DNA of 64,000 nt from positions 1 through 64,000 of the forward strand of contig JASJFT010000172.1 of assembly GCA_030770425.1 (NCBI GenBank), given 5' to 3'. The translations under genes were made by a program, and so were the position numbers. The notes under the pieces are model-generated. The model was not told the DNA's origin. It saw only the letters and a list, made by a program, of their open reading frames with translations, and made no database searches. Positions 31,878 through 42,649 of the stretch are shown one piece after another. Every line of letters starts with the position of its first letter. Position 1 is the stretch's first letter. Source of the DNA: Darksidea phi. Taxonomy: Eukaryota; Ascomycota; Dothideomycetes; Pleosporales; Lentitheciaceae.

Positions 31878-32810
31878 TCACCCCATCATCTTCTTCCCAC
31901 TATCATCCTCAGCATACAACCCCTGATCCCTCACCCACGCAGCCACCCCCTCCGTACAAAGCTTCCTCACCTCATCCCACTCGCCTTCTTTCGCCATCCT
32001 CCGAACCCTCGTCGAGCTAATCCCCACCCCCTCCCCCGCCTCCACCATATCGATCCTCTGACCCCACGCGCGCTCAAACCCCTGTTCTTCCCACTCGCCA
32101 TCCCTCAACTTCTTCAAATACGACTCTTGCTCCGCCACCGAGCCAAACTCCTCGGACGCGCTATCTGCCTCATCGCACGGCCGCTGCGTAACGCGGAGCT
32201 TGTGGCCGGCGGCGAAGAAGGGGGCAAGCGCTGAGAGGGGTGGTGTGGAGTCTGTGTAATATTTCGGATTGCAGACGCGGATGAGGGTATCATAACCGAC
32301 GAGGTGAACATGAACTGGGTTGTCGGGGTAGAAGCTCGGCGTGGATGACGCAATGGCGATAGATTTGTCCAAGTAGTAAGGCTCTTTAGTGAGCCCTACA
32401 TCTATCGCAACATCTGCTGCCCCGGAGTATGAAGATGACGATGTCTGGAGAGAATGTGAGATGTCTTCTGCAAACAGCATCATAAGCGCAATGCGCTGCA
32501 CGAAGCTCGCCGGACTATGCGCCTTATCCGCATTATGCGTACTAAAGAGCAGGAGCAATCGATATGGTTTTTCGTCCGAGGGCGCGGGGCTTTGTAGGGC
32601 CGACGTGGCGAGAGAGAGGTGGGCGCGGGATGGCGGGTTGAAGGAGGAATCGAGGATGTAGAGGGTTTTGGGATTCGGGGTGGACGCGATGCTATTTACG
32701 GTCCGCACGACTTGAAATCTAGCGGGCGAAGACGTAAAGTCGCGCAGAGCCGACTCGATGTCTGGTAGTAAAGAGCGTAGAGAAGCTATTCGCGAAGCCA
32801 TGTCGTCCAT
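31878..32810 (-). CDS. POF1: NMNAT-like nucleotidyltransferase (Pof1-like)
   Basis: Single exon, 310 aa. The nucleotidyltransferase HxGH-type motif appears as SSFNPPSRAH (55-64), where substrate ATP would bind, and the second signature is ISSTRVRR near residue 262 (the ISSTxxR motif). VGYDTLIRVCNPKYY in the middle matches nicotinamide/nicotinate mononucleotide adenylyltransferase relatives. Yeast Pof1 is such a homologue, linked to filamentation and protein quality control; its enzymatic role is debated. Canonical Nma1/Nma2 carry GSFxPxTxxH, so this is the divergent Pof1-type branch rather than the main NMNAT. Start at ATG 32810; 3' neighbours unrelated. Confidence 0.75.
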   Translation of the reverse strand: MDDMASRIASLRSLLPDIESALRDFTSSPARFQVVRTVNSIASTPNPKTLYILDSSFNPPSRAHLSLATSALQSPAPSDEKPYRLLLLFSTHNADKAHSPASFVQRIALMMLFAEDISHSLQTSSSSYSGAADVAIDVGLTKEPYYLDKSIAIASSTPSFYPDNPVHVHLVGYDTLIRVCNPKYYTDSTPPLSALAPFFAAGHKLRVTQRPCDEADSASEEFGSVAEQESYLKKLRDGEWEEQGFERAWGQRIDMVEAGEGVGISSTRVRRMAKEGEWDEVRKLCTEGVAAWVRDQGLYAEDDSGKKMMG

Positions 32811-33666
32811 TATGTGGTTGCTGGTTGGCGTGCGAGGTGGAAGTTGTCGCGATGCGGGACACGCGCGCCGAGTCAGACGTCACTGCACGAACCATGTACA
32901 TGAGTCAGGGTTCTCCATCTTGTAGCTAAGGAGTTAGTATACTCGAATAAGTGCCACGGCGTCGCCAAACCCGGAAATAACTTAAAATGGTAATATGAAA
33001 TAAGGTCCATAAATTTCAGATAGTAGAGATAAGTATTTTAAATTCCATATTCATTTTTATCTCTATTACTACCGTCTTTGCTACCGCGTCCTAAATAGAA
33101 GATATAAAGAGCTTCAAATAGTAAAATTTCCCGCAAAAACACCTCCTTTACTATATATATGGAAAGCTTTGTATAGTCGCTATGAAGAGAACGGGCGAAA
33201 TCTGAATCTGTACGTCCAGTAGGCATCTCGGTGTCAGTATAACTACGAAAAGAGAGTATGCAGGGAGGAAGGACCACCAGAATCAGAAGTCACGGTACGT
33301 TTCGAAATGACGTAGGATAAATAAATTTACAGGCTAACTATACATCTTGCCTTGACCGTCACCCTGCATGTCGGTGTGAGAGAGTCACGCATGCCTCATG
33401 GATAATGAAATGGGGAACGAGTGCTGAAGATCTGAAGTCCACACCTATTTCAGACTCGTGCAAGTAAATCAGGGCTATGCGCCGTGTCATTATGTCATTA
33501 AGTTATGCAGCGGTTCGGGTCCATGTATAAAAATCAGACACTTTTGATAACTGATGCTAGACGAATGCCCCCATTTTATCCCATTTCGTGACTAGACGCC
33601 CACTTGTGCTTGCCCGCCATTAAATATCTATTGGAAAAAGGGATCAGCCCTTCGCAAAACCGCTAT
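32811..33666. other. Intergenic, AT-rich in part
   Basis: Promoter side of the Pof1-like gene followed by AT-rich sequence; no gene or clear repeat. Confidence 0.4.
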
Positions 33667-34646
33667 TTAGTCGCTCTCTTTCGGCTCGTTGCGCTGAAAA
33701 GAGGATTGCGGAGTGCGGGGAGCCTTGAATATCTCTCTGGTGGCGTCCAGGCACGCTTTTCCGACGAACGCAACCGTACCACCGCGAAATTCATTCCTGT
33801 TGATGCACAGCGGCTCTTTGGAATCCGCTTGACCAAGATGTCCGATAATTCCATAAGGAGTGTCATGAACCTTGTTATCATTATACTCGCCAACCTTTGC
33901 CTGCGCGTCTCCAGTGCACTCCTTTTCTTTGTCGACAGCAGGTGCGTCTGTGGTCTCCGTGGACGAGGTACTGCCAAACTGAAGCGCAGAGACAATTAGC
34001 GATCATTCGCGCGATTAGCTTCAAGAGCTCACTTGACGATAACAGGAATATATAATCACTCACTGAATCGCTCCCTGGGGTCGTAGGCTTTTCGTATGGG
34101 ACCAATTCTACCATGATTCGTAAGCAAATTCAGAGACAGTAGTCTGTGCTTACCCTTGTTCTGCAAGGAAGGCTCAAGTAGAATACCCCCGTCTTCTCCC
34201 ATCCTCCCAGTGTCGATGTGTTCCGTAGTCATTTGGCGAGTGCCGGAGATGCAGATAACAAGGTCGATCTTATAGCTCTCCAAATTCGCAAGTGCTTCTC
34301 TGATTCGGCGTTCCGCTTTTTTCTCCGCGTACACTCGCATAAATCTCTGCGAAGCACGACGTGGTGCCTTTGAGAATGACTTGCGCAAGATACTGTTGAG
34401 CGTGTTGACCCTTTGCGAGATGAGCTGCAGGGTTACTTCGACTACGTGGGTGAGGAGAGGTGGATTCGCTTGGATGTATTGGATTGTACGAGCGAGCGAT
34501 TCCAGTCTTTCACGATAAGCCTGTACTCGCGCCGAAGAGTGGTTGATGTGGTCCCGGAGCTCCAGAAGCGCGTTGGCCAGATCCAATAAGTATCCAAAGA
34601 GTTGTGAGGTGGCTACAATGGCGCCCAATAGCTCTACTCCACTCAT
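33667..34646 (-). CDS. SesA/HeLo-like domain protein with C-terminal pseudo-repeats
   Basis: Three exons: 34646-34154, 34107-34064 and 33978-33667 (introns 46 and 85 nt), 282 aa. The start is the ATG before SGVELLGAIVATSQL; the frame upstream opens only with TTG. Residues 1-150 look like the helical SesA / NACHT_N-type domain found at the N-terminus of fungal NLR-like proteins and their partner effectors: GAIVATSQL, a long helix with LESLARTIQYI, then RVYAEKKAERRIREALANLESYK. No NACHT or NB-ARC domain follows. The C-terminal third is low-complexity and holds two related 13-residue segments, N214-H226 and N241-K253, 27 residues apart. Family assignment rests on pattern memory only. Confidence 0.6.
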
Positions 34647-35641
34647 GCTCTGCTCGTGAGTCAATACAACCTTTTAAAAAAAAAGAATTCGAGCTGCGTA
34701 GGATTCTCGACATTTCGCCCTGGTATATGCCTCGATATAAGCTCGGTATATCCAATGGTAATGTAGCACGTATGCCTTATCTGTGAGACCTAAACTTTGT
34801 ACGCCGTCAGATCCTGATTCTGACGTGGCGCGAGGTTTACAATGCTATTACCGGCGACTAGGCAAACAGTTCGCACAAGGCAGAACGTTGGGTAACATCA
34901 TCCTTATCTTTGGCGGGAGTCGTATTTGAAATACCACCAGAGCGGAATGTGCAACGCATCGCCACCGCAGCATGCATCGCTACCCAAACGGTTTGCTCTG
35001 GTCAGAACAATTTCTAGGGGCAGAACCGCTCAAAACACAGGTTGTAGGTATTTGAAGTGGGACAGGGCTGGCGCATTAGAGATAATTGATTTGCTCACAC
35101 ATTCCTGTCGCGGAACTCCCAGGCTGAAATCCGGATGCCCAAGCCAACTCGTCTCTGGTGAGGCGGCAGGAATAGCCTCATTCCGCGGTATTGCTGATAA
35201 CAAGGCTACCCCGCCGGTGAGGCTTTTTGTAACATGGATTAATAGAATGAGTCAAACCGAGAGCCTTGGTGCGCATCTGTGGTTTGAGGCCTTACAGCTA
35301 CTATGCTGTTCACTTTGTGGAGCCTCTGCGGCTTCATTGCGATCGCCGTCATGTGTCAAGAGCCATCAGTGGCTCCACGGGAAGCTCAGTCATTGATCGA
35401 TGGAAGGTACCGTAGCGATGGAGGGCACTATATCTCGCAATAAGAACCTGCGAAGAGCCCGATTTGAGGAAGCAAGTGTTGCCCTCTCTACATTATTGCC
35501 CAGCCAATGATGAAGCCGCCGAGGATGCATGGATACACGCCACTTCGGCTCGCTTACGAACTGGTCACTCGCATCTCGGCAGGCAGACTAGGTCCGCAAG
35601 CCAACTCGCGAAGCCGACCCTCCGAGAAAGCCCAGTCGACA
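34647..35641. other. Shared intergenic region of two divergent genes
   Basis: About 1 kb between the SesA-like gene and the small plus-strand gene. It could act as a two-way promoter. ORFs inside it (for example 34926-35396) have no recognisable content. Confidence 0.4.
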
Positions 35642-36145
35642 ATGGAGGACCAGAAAGTTGCGGTAGTGGAGCTATCCGATCAGGCTCAACAGGAGGTAAA
35701 ACACAGCGCCGACTTCATTCAGAAAGCATCGTATCAAGAGTTGGAGACGGAGGACTACTCATTGTGCGTTGAGGTTGAGTCTCTGGTCGAGCGATTTCCC
35801 AACGTCCTTGCTCACTTTTCTGATGAGGTATATACGTTCTCTGCCTGCTCTATATCGCAGAATTGCTGGAGGTCACAAGCTGATTTGTGTTGCATTATCT
35901 AGCATAGCAAGAGCGAGACACGAATAACCGCGATCCACTTCAAAAAGCGCGCAAGTCTCCCTGTCAAGAAGGGAGCAACCGTCGTTCTAATTCCAATACA
36001 CTCTACCTCTGAAACTCTGAAAGTCGGTAATAAGGAGCTGGTGTTTGGAAAATACGCTCAATTGACAGCGGGAGAACCGATGGAGCTCGCAATAGAGGAT
36101 GCCTCTTATTGTCTTCTACTCTTGTGCCAGCCACCGGACACCTAG
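35642..36145 (+). CDS. Small uncharacterised protein, divergent from the SesA-like gene
   Basis: Two exons, 35642-35827 and 35903-36145, joined over a 75-nt intron (GTATAT...TATCTAG, phase 0), giving 142 aa. The first exon forms a charged, helix-prone N-terminus (ELSDQAQQEVKHSADFIQ); the second is beta-strand-like (RITAIHFKKRASLPVKKG, TVVLIPIHSTSETLKV, ELAIEDASYCLLLL). No signal peptide and no recognised family. An upstream in-frame ATG at 35507 would add 45 less protein-like residues. The splice is supported by the fact that both exons are open and end cleanly. Confidence 0.5.
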
Positions 36146-38689
36146 ATTGGCAACACGGGCACTGAGACTCTTTGTTTTGCAAGAGTGGATGAGGAATGTT
36201 TCTGTCTTCGGTGCCTGCGTCCTGCGGGAGTGGACGACGCCAGTGGCTAGTTGGACGACATCTGGGAGGCTATAACAATGCAAGCACTCTATTAGCGACG
36301 GATAAGAGCTACATAGGAACTTTTTAGCACAGCCAGGTACGGAGGGTACGATTCTATGCGAATGCAGAACGGGTTAAATAGCCGATATGCTTAAAGTACC
36401 GTTACTGTGATTGTCGTTCATTAGCATTCGGTATTTATAATTCCATTTCGTATGCGATGTCTTTGGTTACCCATTTAACACATCTAGCTTTGATCCCGAA
36501 GCTATTTCACGGCGAGTGCATGGGCTTTCACACTTGAAGACGAAAGTGATCAAAATTTAGATTTAGTTACGCTGCTTTAGATCAAGGATATTCCCCGCTG
36601 GCTCGGGCTCGCCAGAAACAAGGCCACGTACTTCTGGTATCCGTCGACACAAGTATCTACCTAAGAGCAGCACTCCCTAGGCCCCTAGTCTAGAAGACCA
36701 ATCGGTATGCCGGGTCGCAAAGGTGTGTCCGTAATAACACAAAAAGATCTTTTCGTTACATTTCTACCGCTACGTCCGACGAATCATATAAACAGAGGCC
36801 ATCACTACTATCAAAGATGATAACACCACGAATTCTGTCGACCACTGGTGTGCGTTCTCGGTTTCCACCCCTCCAGCAATGTCCCATATTACGTCAAATT
36901 TTTGTTCTATTCGCCTTATCCGCGCTTCCAGTTCATGTGAGTCCCCTCTATGCTGCGGATGATTGTGGAAAGTAACGTGGACCTCGGATCCGCGCGTTTC
37001 TATGACATGTCAGCCATCATGCCTCTCAGGAAGGGAGCGGCGCTGGAGGTTTGGATATCAAAATCTGCCACCAACCTTGGTGTCTGTATTCTTTGGCCAC
37101 CGTTACCTCGTCAATTTCCCTAAACCTATTCTCGGAAATTATACTCGATGTAGAGTTATCGCGAGTTCGACTACGGTGGTTCACCTGGGTACCCGACGAT
37201 CGATTGTGGGGACGCGTGTTCGAATCAGGTTCTGACCTTCGTGCTCCTATCAAAATGTTCAGCATGGAAAATCACGGATCATTCGTCCTGCACTTTCACA
37301 CTTACGCGCTTCTCGCCGATCTCTAGACGCAGGACTCGAGCTTCCCTGCTCACTATGCGGAGATCTGCGGGGGTCTTGTTTGGCCATTGCACAACCTTCT
37401 CGCACTATGGCACCGCTATTCGTTTATTATACTCCAAAGCAGGCCTCGTACCACGCTGAGCGGACAACCGATTGGCGTCGGGACGAATAGTGGATCTGTC
37501 AAGGGCATCGAATCTTGAGGCGTTCGAATCCGCGTCGGATTGGCGCAACGACGAACGAATGTGGCCTCTCTGGGCCGCAGCCAGCCCGGAGGAGAGAAGT
37601 AGCAAGGCCAAGAAGGGGCTGGCCAGAAGAGGGTTGGATGGCTTCTATCGCGACGATGATGGCTGAGAGATGTCAACCCCTCGTGGAGTCCCGCGGGTAA
37701 TCTCTTCGCATTACTCAGATCTCAGCCTTCAGCCTTCAGCCTTGCCAGACAACAGGTGGAGACCTCGTGCACAACAGTTTTGCTTTGTTTATAGGGCTTG
37801 TTTTAGAAAGAAATTGTGTTCGGGACGTGCGTCTTGCACAATTCACAGAGTACCGAGGACGAGCAGCAGATCTTGGTAGGATATAGAAGGATACACGCGA
37901 GGGCGTCCTGTGATCGAGACCCGTGCGCTCGGGATCTGACATCCTCAGATTCACCGTCTAAATCACAACTTCACGATTCCTAGCGTAGTATCCATCCCTC
38001 CCGATCTTCCCGTCTTCACCTCCGATGCGTCGCGGCCCCAACGTCTCGTCCTGGTGCGGCGGTCCTCCGAGCCTAGTCCAAAAGTTGAGGTCGTGGAACA
38101 CCGGGGCCGGATGATTTGCGACTTTTTCCTTGGAGTCATTCCAGGGTAATAAATTTTGGACCCGTAAATCAGGCAACACGACAGAGCGCTCTCAGGCGAG
38201 AGCACAACATTCATAGCTCTATCATCGACAGGAAGAGTGGCAGAAGTGCGCGAAAGGACTTCGCGTCGAAAAGTTGTTGATGGAAACGCAACGGCCCTGT
38301 CATAGTCAAGATTATAACACTCTAACTACTTCCATTATTTGCGCTCTAAGTAGTTTTAGCACAGGTTACTGCTGTAACATTATAATTTTGCTACAAACAT
38401 TCCTCTAAGAAGACTCCATATCTGTTTTATATGCTCCTGCATTAAGTGCCTGTGCAATCAAACATTGTAATACACCCAATTCAAAACTCCGCTTACACAT
38501 CCATGGCAAAAAGAGAGCAACCAAAAACGTAGTGAGCCATTAACCCTCTAACCACTAGGTGCTCCTTCAAAGTCGCGATTGAAGCTGCAGCAGTAGGTTG
38601 AGACAGCATCATTGTGATGTGTGCCCCTTAACTGGCCACCCTCTCTGTCCATCTGCTTAAACTACCCAGTTTCGGGCTCGTAGTACTCG
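36146..38689. other. Long gene-poor interval
   Basis: About 2.5 kb with short ORFs only. The minus ORF at 37958-38179 has a protein-like composition (NLLPWNDSKEKVANHPAPVF) but no ATG start and no family; it might be a gene remnant. The rest is unremarkable. Confidence 0.4.
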
Positions 38690-39089
38690 ATGATATAGTA
38701 TTTATAGTAGCCATTCAAGGACTTGAGCAGTGTAATTGAATAGTCGAAACCCAAATCGGCGAAATTACCGCCGTCGCCGGCGTCAGTTGTCTCGTCGGCG
38801 ATGAGGAGCAAGATTTTACTGCTGTTCATGGGAAACGGGAAGTTTCCCTTCTTGGGCGTGTTGAGGTCGATGATGATTCTGAGTCCGTCTCTATTATCGC
38901 CGTTATCGTACCTGTTACTACCCTCTTGTCATTTGTGGCTGCTGCCCCGACTGCCCTCCCCGCTCCTACTAATAAACACTCTTGAAAAGTGTTGGACTTG
39001 GATATATTCTGAGCGGCGGAAGATTTGCTTACAACTTTCTTGGCCGCTGGACTTCCTCTTGAAACTCTACTTCTGTTGAGATAGCTCAT
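38690..39089 (-). pseudogene. Possible gene or gene remnant, structure unresolved
   Basis: On the minus strand the stretch around 38690-38935 reads as a coherent protein end (LRIIIDLNTPKKGNFPFP, then KILLLIADETTDAG, LGFDYSITLLKSLNGYYK) ending in a stop at about 38670. An upstream ORF begins at ATG 39089 (MSYLNRSRVSRGSPAAKKV) in another frame. An intron starting GTAAGC near 39035 could link them, but no acceptor restored the frame convincingly. I do not recognise a family. Confidence 0.3.
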
Positions 39090-39657
39090 TTTATTGCGGA
39101 GAGAGGACAGTGTCCAGGCCAGCCTTGTCGCTCCCTGCCTTTCGAGCCGAAGATGCGGGCGGCTTTTGCTGCACTGACCTTTTCATGTGTATTGGAGTTC
39201 CTACGTGGCGCTCTGTCCCTCGTTGTGCGACAGCTACTCTTCATCTTGCCATCCAGACCAATCTCCTTCCGAATCGACGTGTCTTTGTCTCCACACTTCT
39301 TGTTCGGTTCATCATTAGGGGCACACTTCCCGGGCTCACTTCTCGTGGATGAAGACTGAGATTGTCCTCCGGGACACCGATTCCGTTTGGTTTTCGAGTA
39401 TTATGTTCATGCGAGGAAATGAGGTGAGCTAGTGCTGCAAGTAGAAGGAAATGGTATAGCCATCACTTACATGGCCGGAAATATTGGGAGCCAACTCCTT
39501 CTCTGGAGGGCATTTCCCTCGCTCTTCCTCTTCCTCGAGGGTCTCCGGCCCCGACGTACTGGTCTCCCTTCGAGATTAGCTCCTTCCTTACTCACATGTT
39601 TCGCACTGCTTATAGCAGAATTCCATAACATTTTGCAAACGCGTTTGCACAACCGGA

Positions 39658-39658
<1 letters not shown>

Positions 39659-39688
<30 letters not shown>

Positions 39689-39731
39689 CTTCTTCTTCTT
39701 CTTCTTCTTCTTCTTCTTCTTCTTCTTCTTT
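39659..39731 (+). repeat. (TTC)n microsatellite
   Basis: About 24 uninterrupted TTC triplets. On the minus strand they read as GAA or AAG runs, which explains the poly-Glu/poly-Lys ORFs here; these are not treated as genes. Confidence 0.95.
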
Positions 39732-40622
39732 TTCAATTTTTAAGCGACTTTCGGACGCCTCCTCTCTCCTATAAACACTCTTGCCTCACGCTTTTGATGA
39801 TGCATGTCAAGAAGATTAAAGATGGTTCATGGCCAGTAAGCACGTATTCCTTACCTTCATGAATGGAAAACCATTTCGACGCGATGGCGTCTCCACCGCA
39901 GTCCTTTCGAACCCGAATTTCGATAAGTTTTGGCCAATGAGTTTTACACTAGACCCTCCAAGCTCCAGGGTACACGAGCAAGCTTGGATGGAGAGCACCA
40001 AGAAGCCCCGCGGACTATACGAGCCGCGTGATAACCTGAAGTTGAGGATTTACACGTTGCCGCCAATGAGATGAGGAAAAGGTGTTGAGTAGCAATAGGG
40101 CCTAGGTAAGAGGATTTGATATTTGAGCAGCCATAAGATAGATAACCCGCTACCGTTGTCAGCTAGTTCAAGTTTCAAAATGGATATTTGAAGCTTCGTG
40201 TACGGTCCTCGAATTTTGCATGTTCCAATCTATAACACCGGGTTGCGAACTGCGTCGTAATCTCCGAAGCACTGCCGACACTGACGCGTCTCTAGGTGAG
40301 CTTTACCGACTTTTTATTACTTATTTAGGATCTTGATTCGGAGTTCAAGAGGAAGACTGAGCGATTCAGCCCCAGTGCGTATGTCCTTGGCTTGACTACC
40401 GTACCGCGCCAAGTAGAGGTTTCAAAGTCATAATGTGAGTGTATCCCCTCATCACGGGTCTTAGAAGTCGATATCAATAGAATTTCGCTGACTTTGCTAC
40501 TTTTTCTCGATATTTGAAGCTGTATCCAATCAGCAACCGATACCTTCGTGTAAAAGGTATCGGTTCATGATTTTCCTTAATCCTAGCGTCTATAACATTA
40601 CGCGATCCACGAATTAAAGAGA
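39732..40622. other. Intergenic, no gene seen
   Basis: The 81-codon ORF at 39829-40074 has no recognisable motif. The rest holds the 3' side of the CYTH gene. Confidence 0.4.
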
Positions 40623-41435
40623 CTAAAGACGTGGCTTGATCCCTCCGTACCGTTCCATGATAAGCTTCGTCTTCAATGAGTCCTCGGGGAGGAGCCAGCC
40701 TCTGCTCTGTAGGAACTCTACAAGCTTGGCGCGCCCCTCCAAAGCTTTCCCCAAATCAGGCGTCTTGAATGATACCTCGACGATCGGTTCAAGTGTCGCA
40801 TCCATCTTGCTCTTCCTAATCGGCCACACTTCAATGAAAAGCTTGAGCTTATCCCAAGTACCTTTAGTTCGCTTCGCGAGCACTGGCCCATAAACTATGG
40901 AGTTGGCGAGATGCTGAGTACCCGAGTTATCAGCAAACCAGTTTCTGAACTCCTTGGGCGCTTTGCTGGAGAGGACCGTGCGCGAGCATTCTGCAGAGGG
41001 AAGGTCCATCCCTTCGAACCCCGCGATGGAAAGTTTCTCATCATGGCTGATGGAGAGAGTCTGTTTCTGGTACCCCACTTCAACCTGCGCCCCGAAGGTA
41101 GTCGCTGAGTCGAAACCCTCTTGCTTGGCCGTCTTGAGCGCTGCATCGATGTTGCCTTTAGTTATACTAGAGTATCCGTCACCAACTGGATAGCGCTTCT
41201 TGTACGTGAATTCGAACTCGTCGTCGTCTTCGCTCTTGCGGATGCGAAGGCTCCAGCCGTTGGTGTAGAAGTCTTGTTTCATGGTATCCAGGAATTGGAT
41301 GTTCATTTTCTTGGCGTCCGACAGTATGGAGAACCCTGAAAGGACTGCATCGTTGAGTCTGTTGTCGGATGCGAGCACTTCTGAGGGCTTCAGAAGGAGC
41401 TTGACTTCGTAGTTGGGAACTAGGTTGGACGCCAT
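40623..41435 (-). CDS. CYTH-domain protein
   Basis: Single exon, 270 aa. The CYTH fold (adenylate cyclase class IV / thiamine triphosphatase type triphosphate-tunnel enzymes) shows as NYEVKLLLKP at the N-terminus in place of the ExExK strand, QDFYTNGWSLRIRK with the tunnel Arg/Lys, EFEFTYKKRYP, and LKLFIEVWPIRK later. The C-terminal helix (ALEGRAKLVEFLQSRGWLLPEDSLKTKL) is also typical. The fungal members act on unknown phosphate substrates. The first motif is a minimal ExK rather than the full ExExK, so catalysis is uncertain. Start at ATG 41435; complete in length. Confidence 0.75.
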   Translation of the reverse strand: MASNLVPNYEVKLLLKPSEVLASDNRLNDAVLSGFSILSDAKKMNIQFLDTMKQDFYTNGWSLRIRKSEDDDEFEFTYKKRYPVGDGYSSITKGNIDAALKTAKQEGFDSATTFGAQVEVGYQKQTLSISHDEKLSIAGFEGMDLPSAECSRTVLSSKAPKEFRNWFADNSGTQHLANSIVYGPVLAKRTKGTWDKLKLFIEVWPIRKSKMDATLEPIVEVSFKTPDLGKALEGRAKLVEFLQSRGWLLPEDSLKTKLIMERYGGIKPRL

Positions 41436-42649
41436 AATGTTCCAATTGCCAAAAGAAAGCGGTGGGACTGCGCCTTGTTGCGTGATAGGGCTGAACGAGG
41501 CTATGTAACAACTTCAAACCCTCAAAGTGGGGAGGCTTAGCTGATGGTCATATCTTAGTTTTGATGAGCTGGTGTGGTCCGCATTAGCAGTTCAGCCGGT
41601 AGCAAAATCTTCAGGTGCGGCTGGACCTGCGATCACAAGATGAAGGTTGCCATAGGCAATCATTGGTACACTAGGCAGCACTTGTGGCATCTAAACGCAC
41701 ATGACGTTCGGTTACGGAATCGAACCACTGTTCTACCTGCTGCAAAAGCAATGTGGTCAGAATCCAAGCAAGGTCCTGGTCCATTGATTGGCGCTGAGCT
41801 TCTTCTCGTGACGTCAAATTTGACCTCACCGGCGTGATATTGCACGCACCGGCTTGTGCAATCTGCGGGGTGGTTCAGTGCTTAACCGTATGAGTGGAGG
41901 AACGAAACAGTGCCCTCCATTAACTACTCCCCGTCTGACAATTAAGCGGGATCCTCCGAGTATTCCCTCAGGCCAGAATAGATCATGCTGACAGCATTCA
42001 AGACCCCGCATCAGTGGTTATGCAACTAAACTCTCTTTCTCCAATGATTTGTAGAGGACGTACGACGCGTCTTATCTAACTTGTGAAAATGATTAGCTCA
42101 CCCAGAGAACTCAAAGCCTTTCTGCCCAAGCCATGAGAAATCAACCGGCTTTCTTTTTAAACCTAAGAAATGCACATGAACGATGGGGTTCAGCCGTTAA
42201 GCCAAATCCAGCCACCTTCGTCTCTTCCCTTGGCTATTTCTTCCAATTGGTGAGCCAAGCGTGCTGCGTCCTGTGATAAGTTGTTCCCTAGCCCAGCTGA
42301 GCCACTTCCTCCTCAACCATTATCTAGCTTTTGGTATGGGATCCAATAGATTAAGAAAATGGTAAGAGGGTTGCGGAGTTGCGAACTACAAGGCTGGGCT
42401 TCAGTGGCCAATACGGCTTTGCTTTTAGTTTAGATTAAGACACAGTATGTTGAAGATACGAGAGGCGTTGCAGCCCGCTTGGAGCCGACTCTTGACCGGT
42501 CATACATGATTGAAGTATAAATAAAGGGCATGCGTAGCGAGCATTAAATGGAAACTCATTGTCTAAGCATCACTCAACTTCTCTACGATCTGAAACGAAT
42601 ATTGATCTTCCTACCTCTTGCCTCACCAACTACCCGTCCACCAACCAGC
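41436..42649. other. Intergenic between CYTH and M4 protease genes
   Basis: About 1.2 kb, promoter regions of two divergent genes. Short ORFs only. Confidence 0.4.

Noticed and set aside
39467..39736. Poly-Lys ORF (and poly-Glu in another frame)
   Set aside because: Product of the TTC microsatellite.
41866..41935. tRNA-like stretch beginning GCGGGGTGGTTCAGTGCTTAACC
   Set aside because: It has an A-box-like start and a possible acceptor stem, but no GTTCRA T-loop and no workable anticodon arm.
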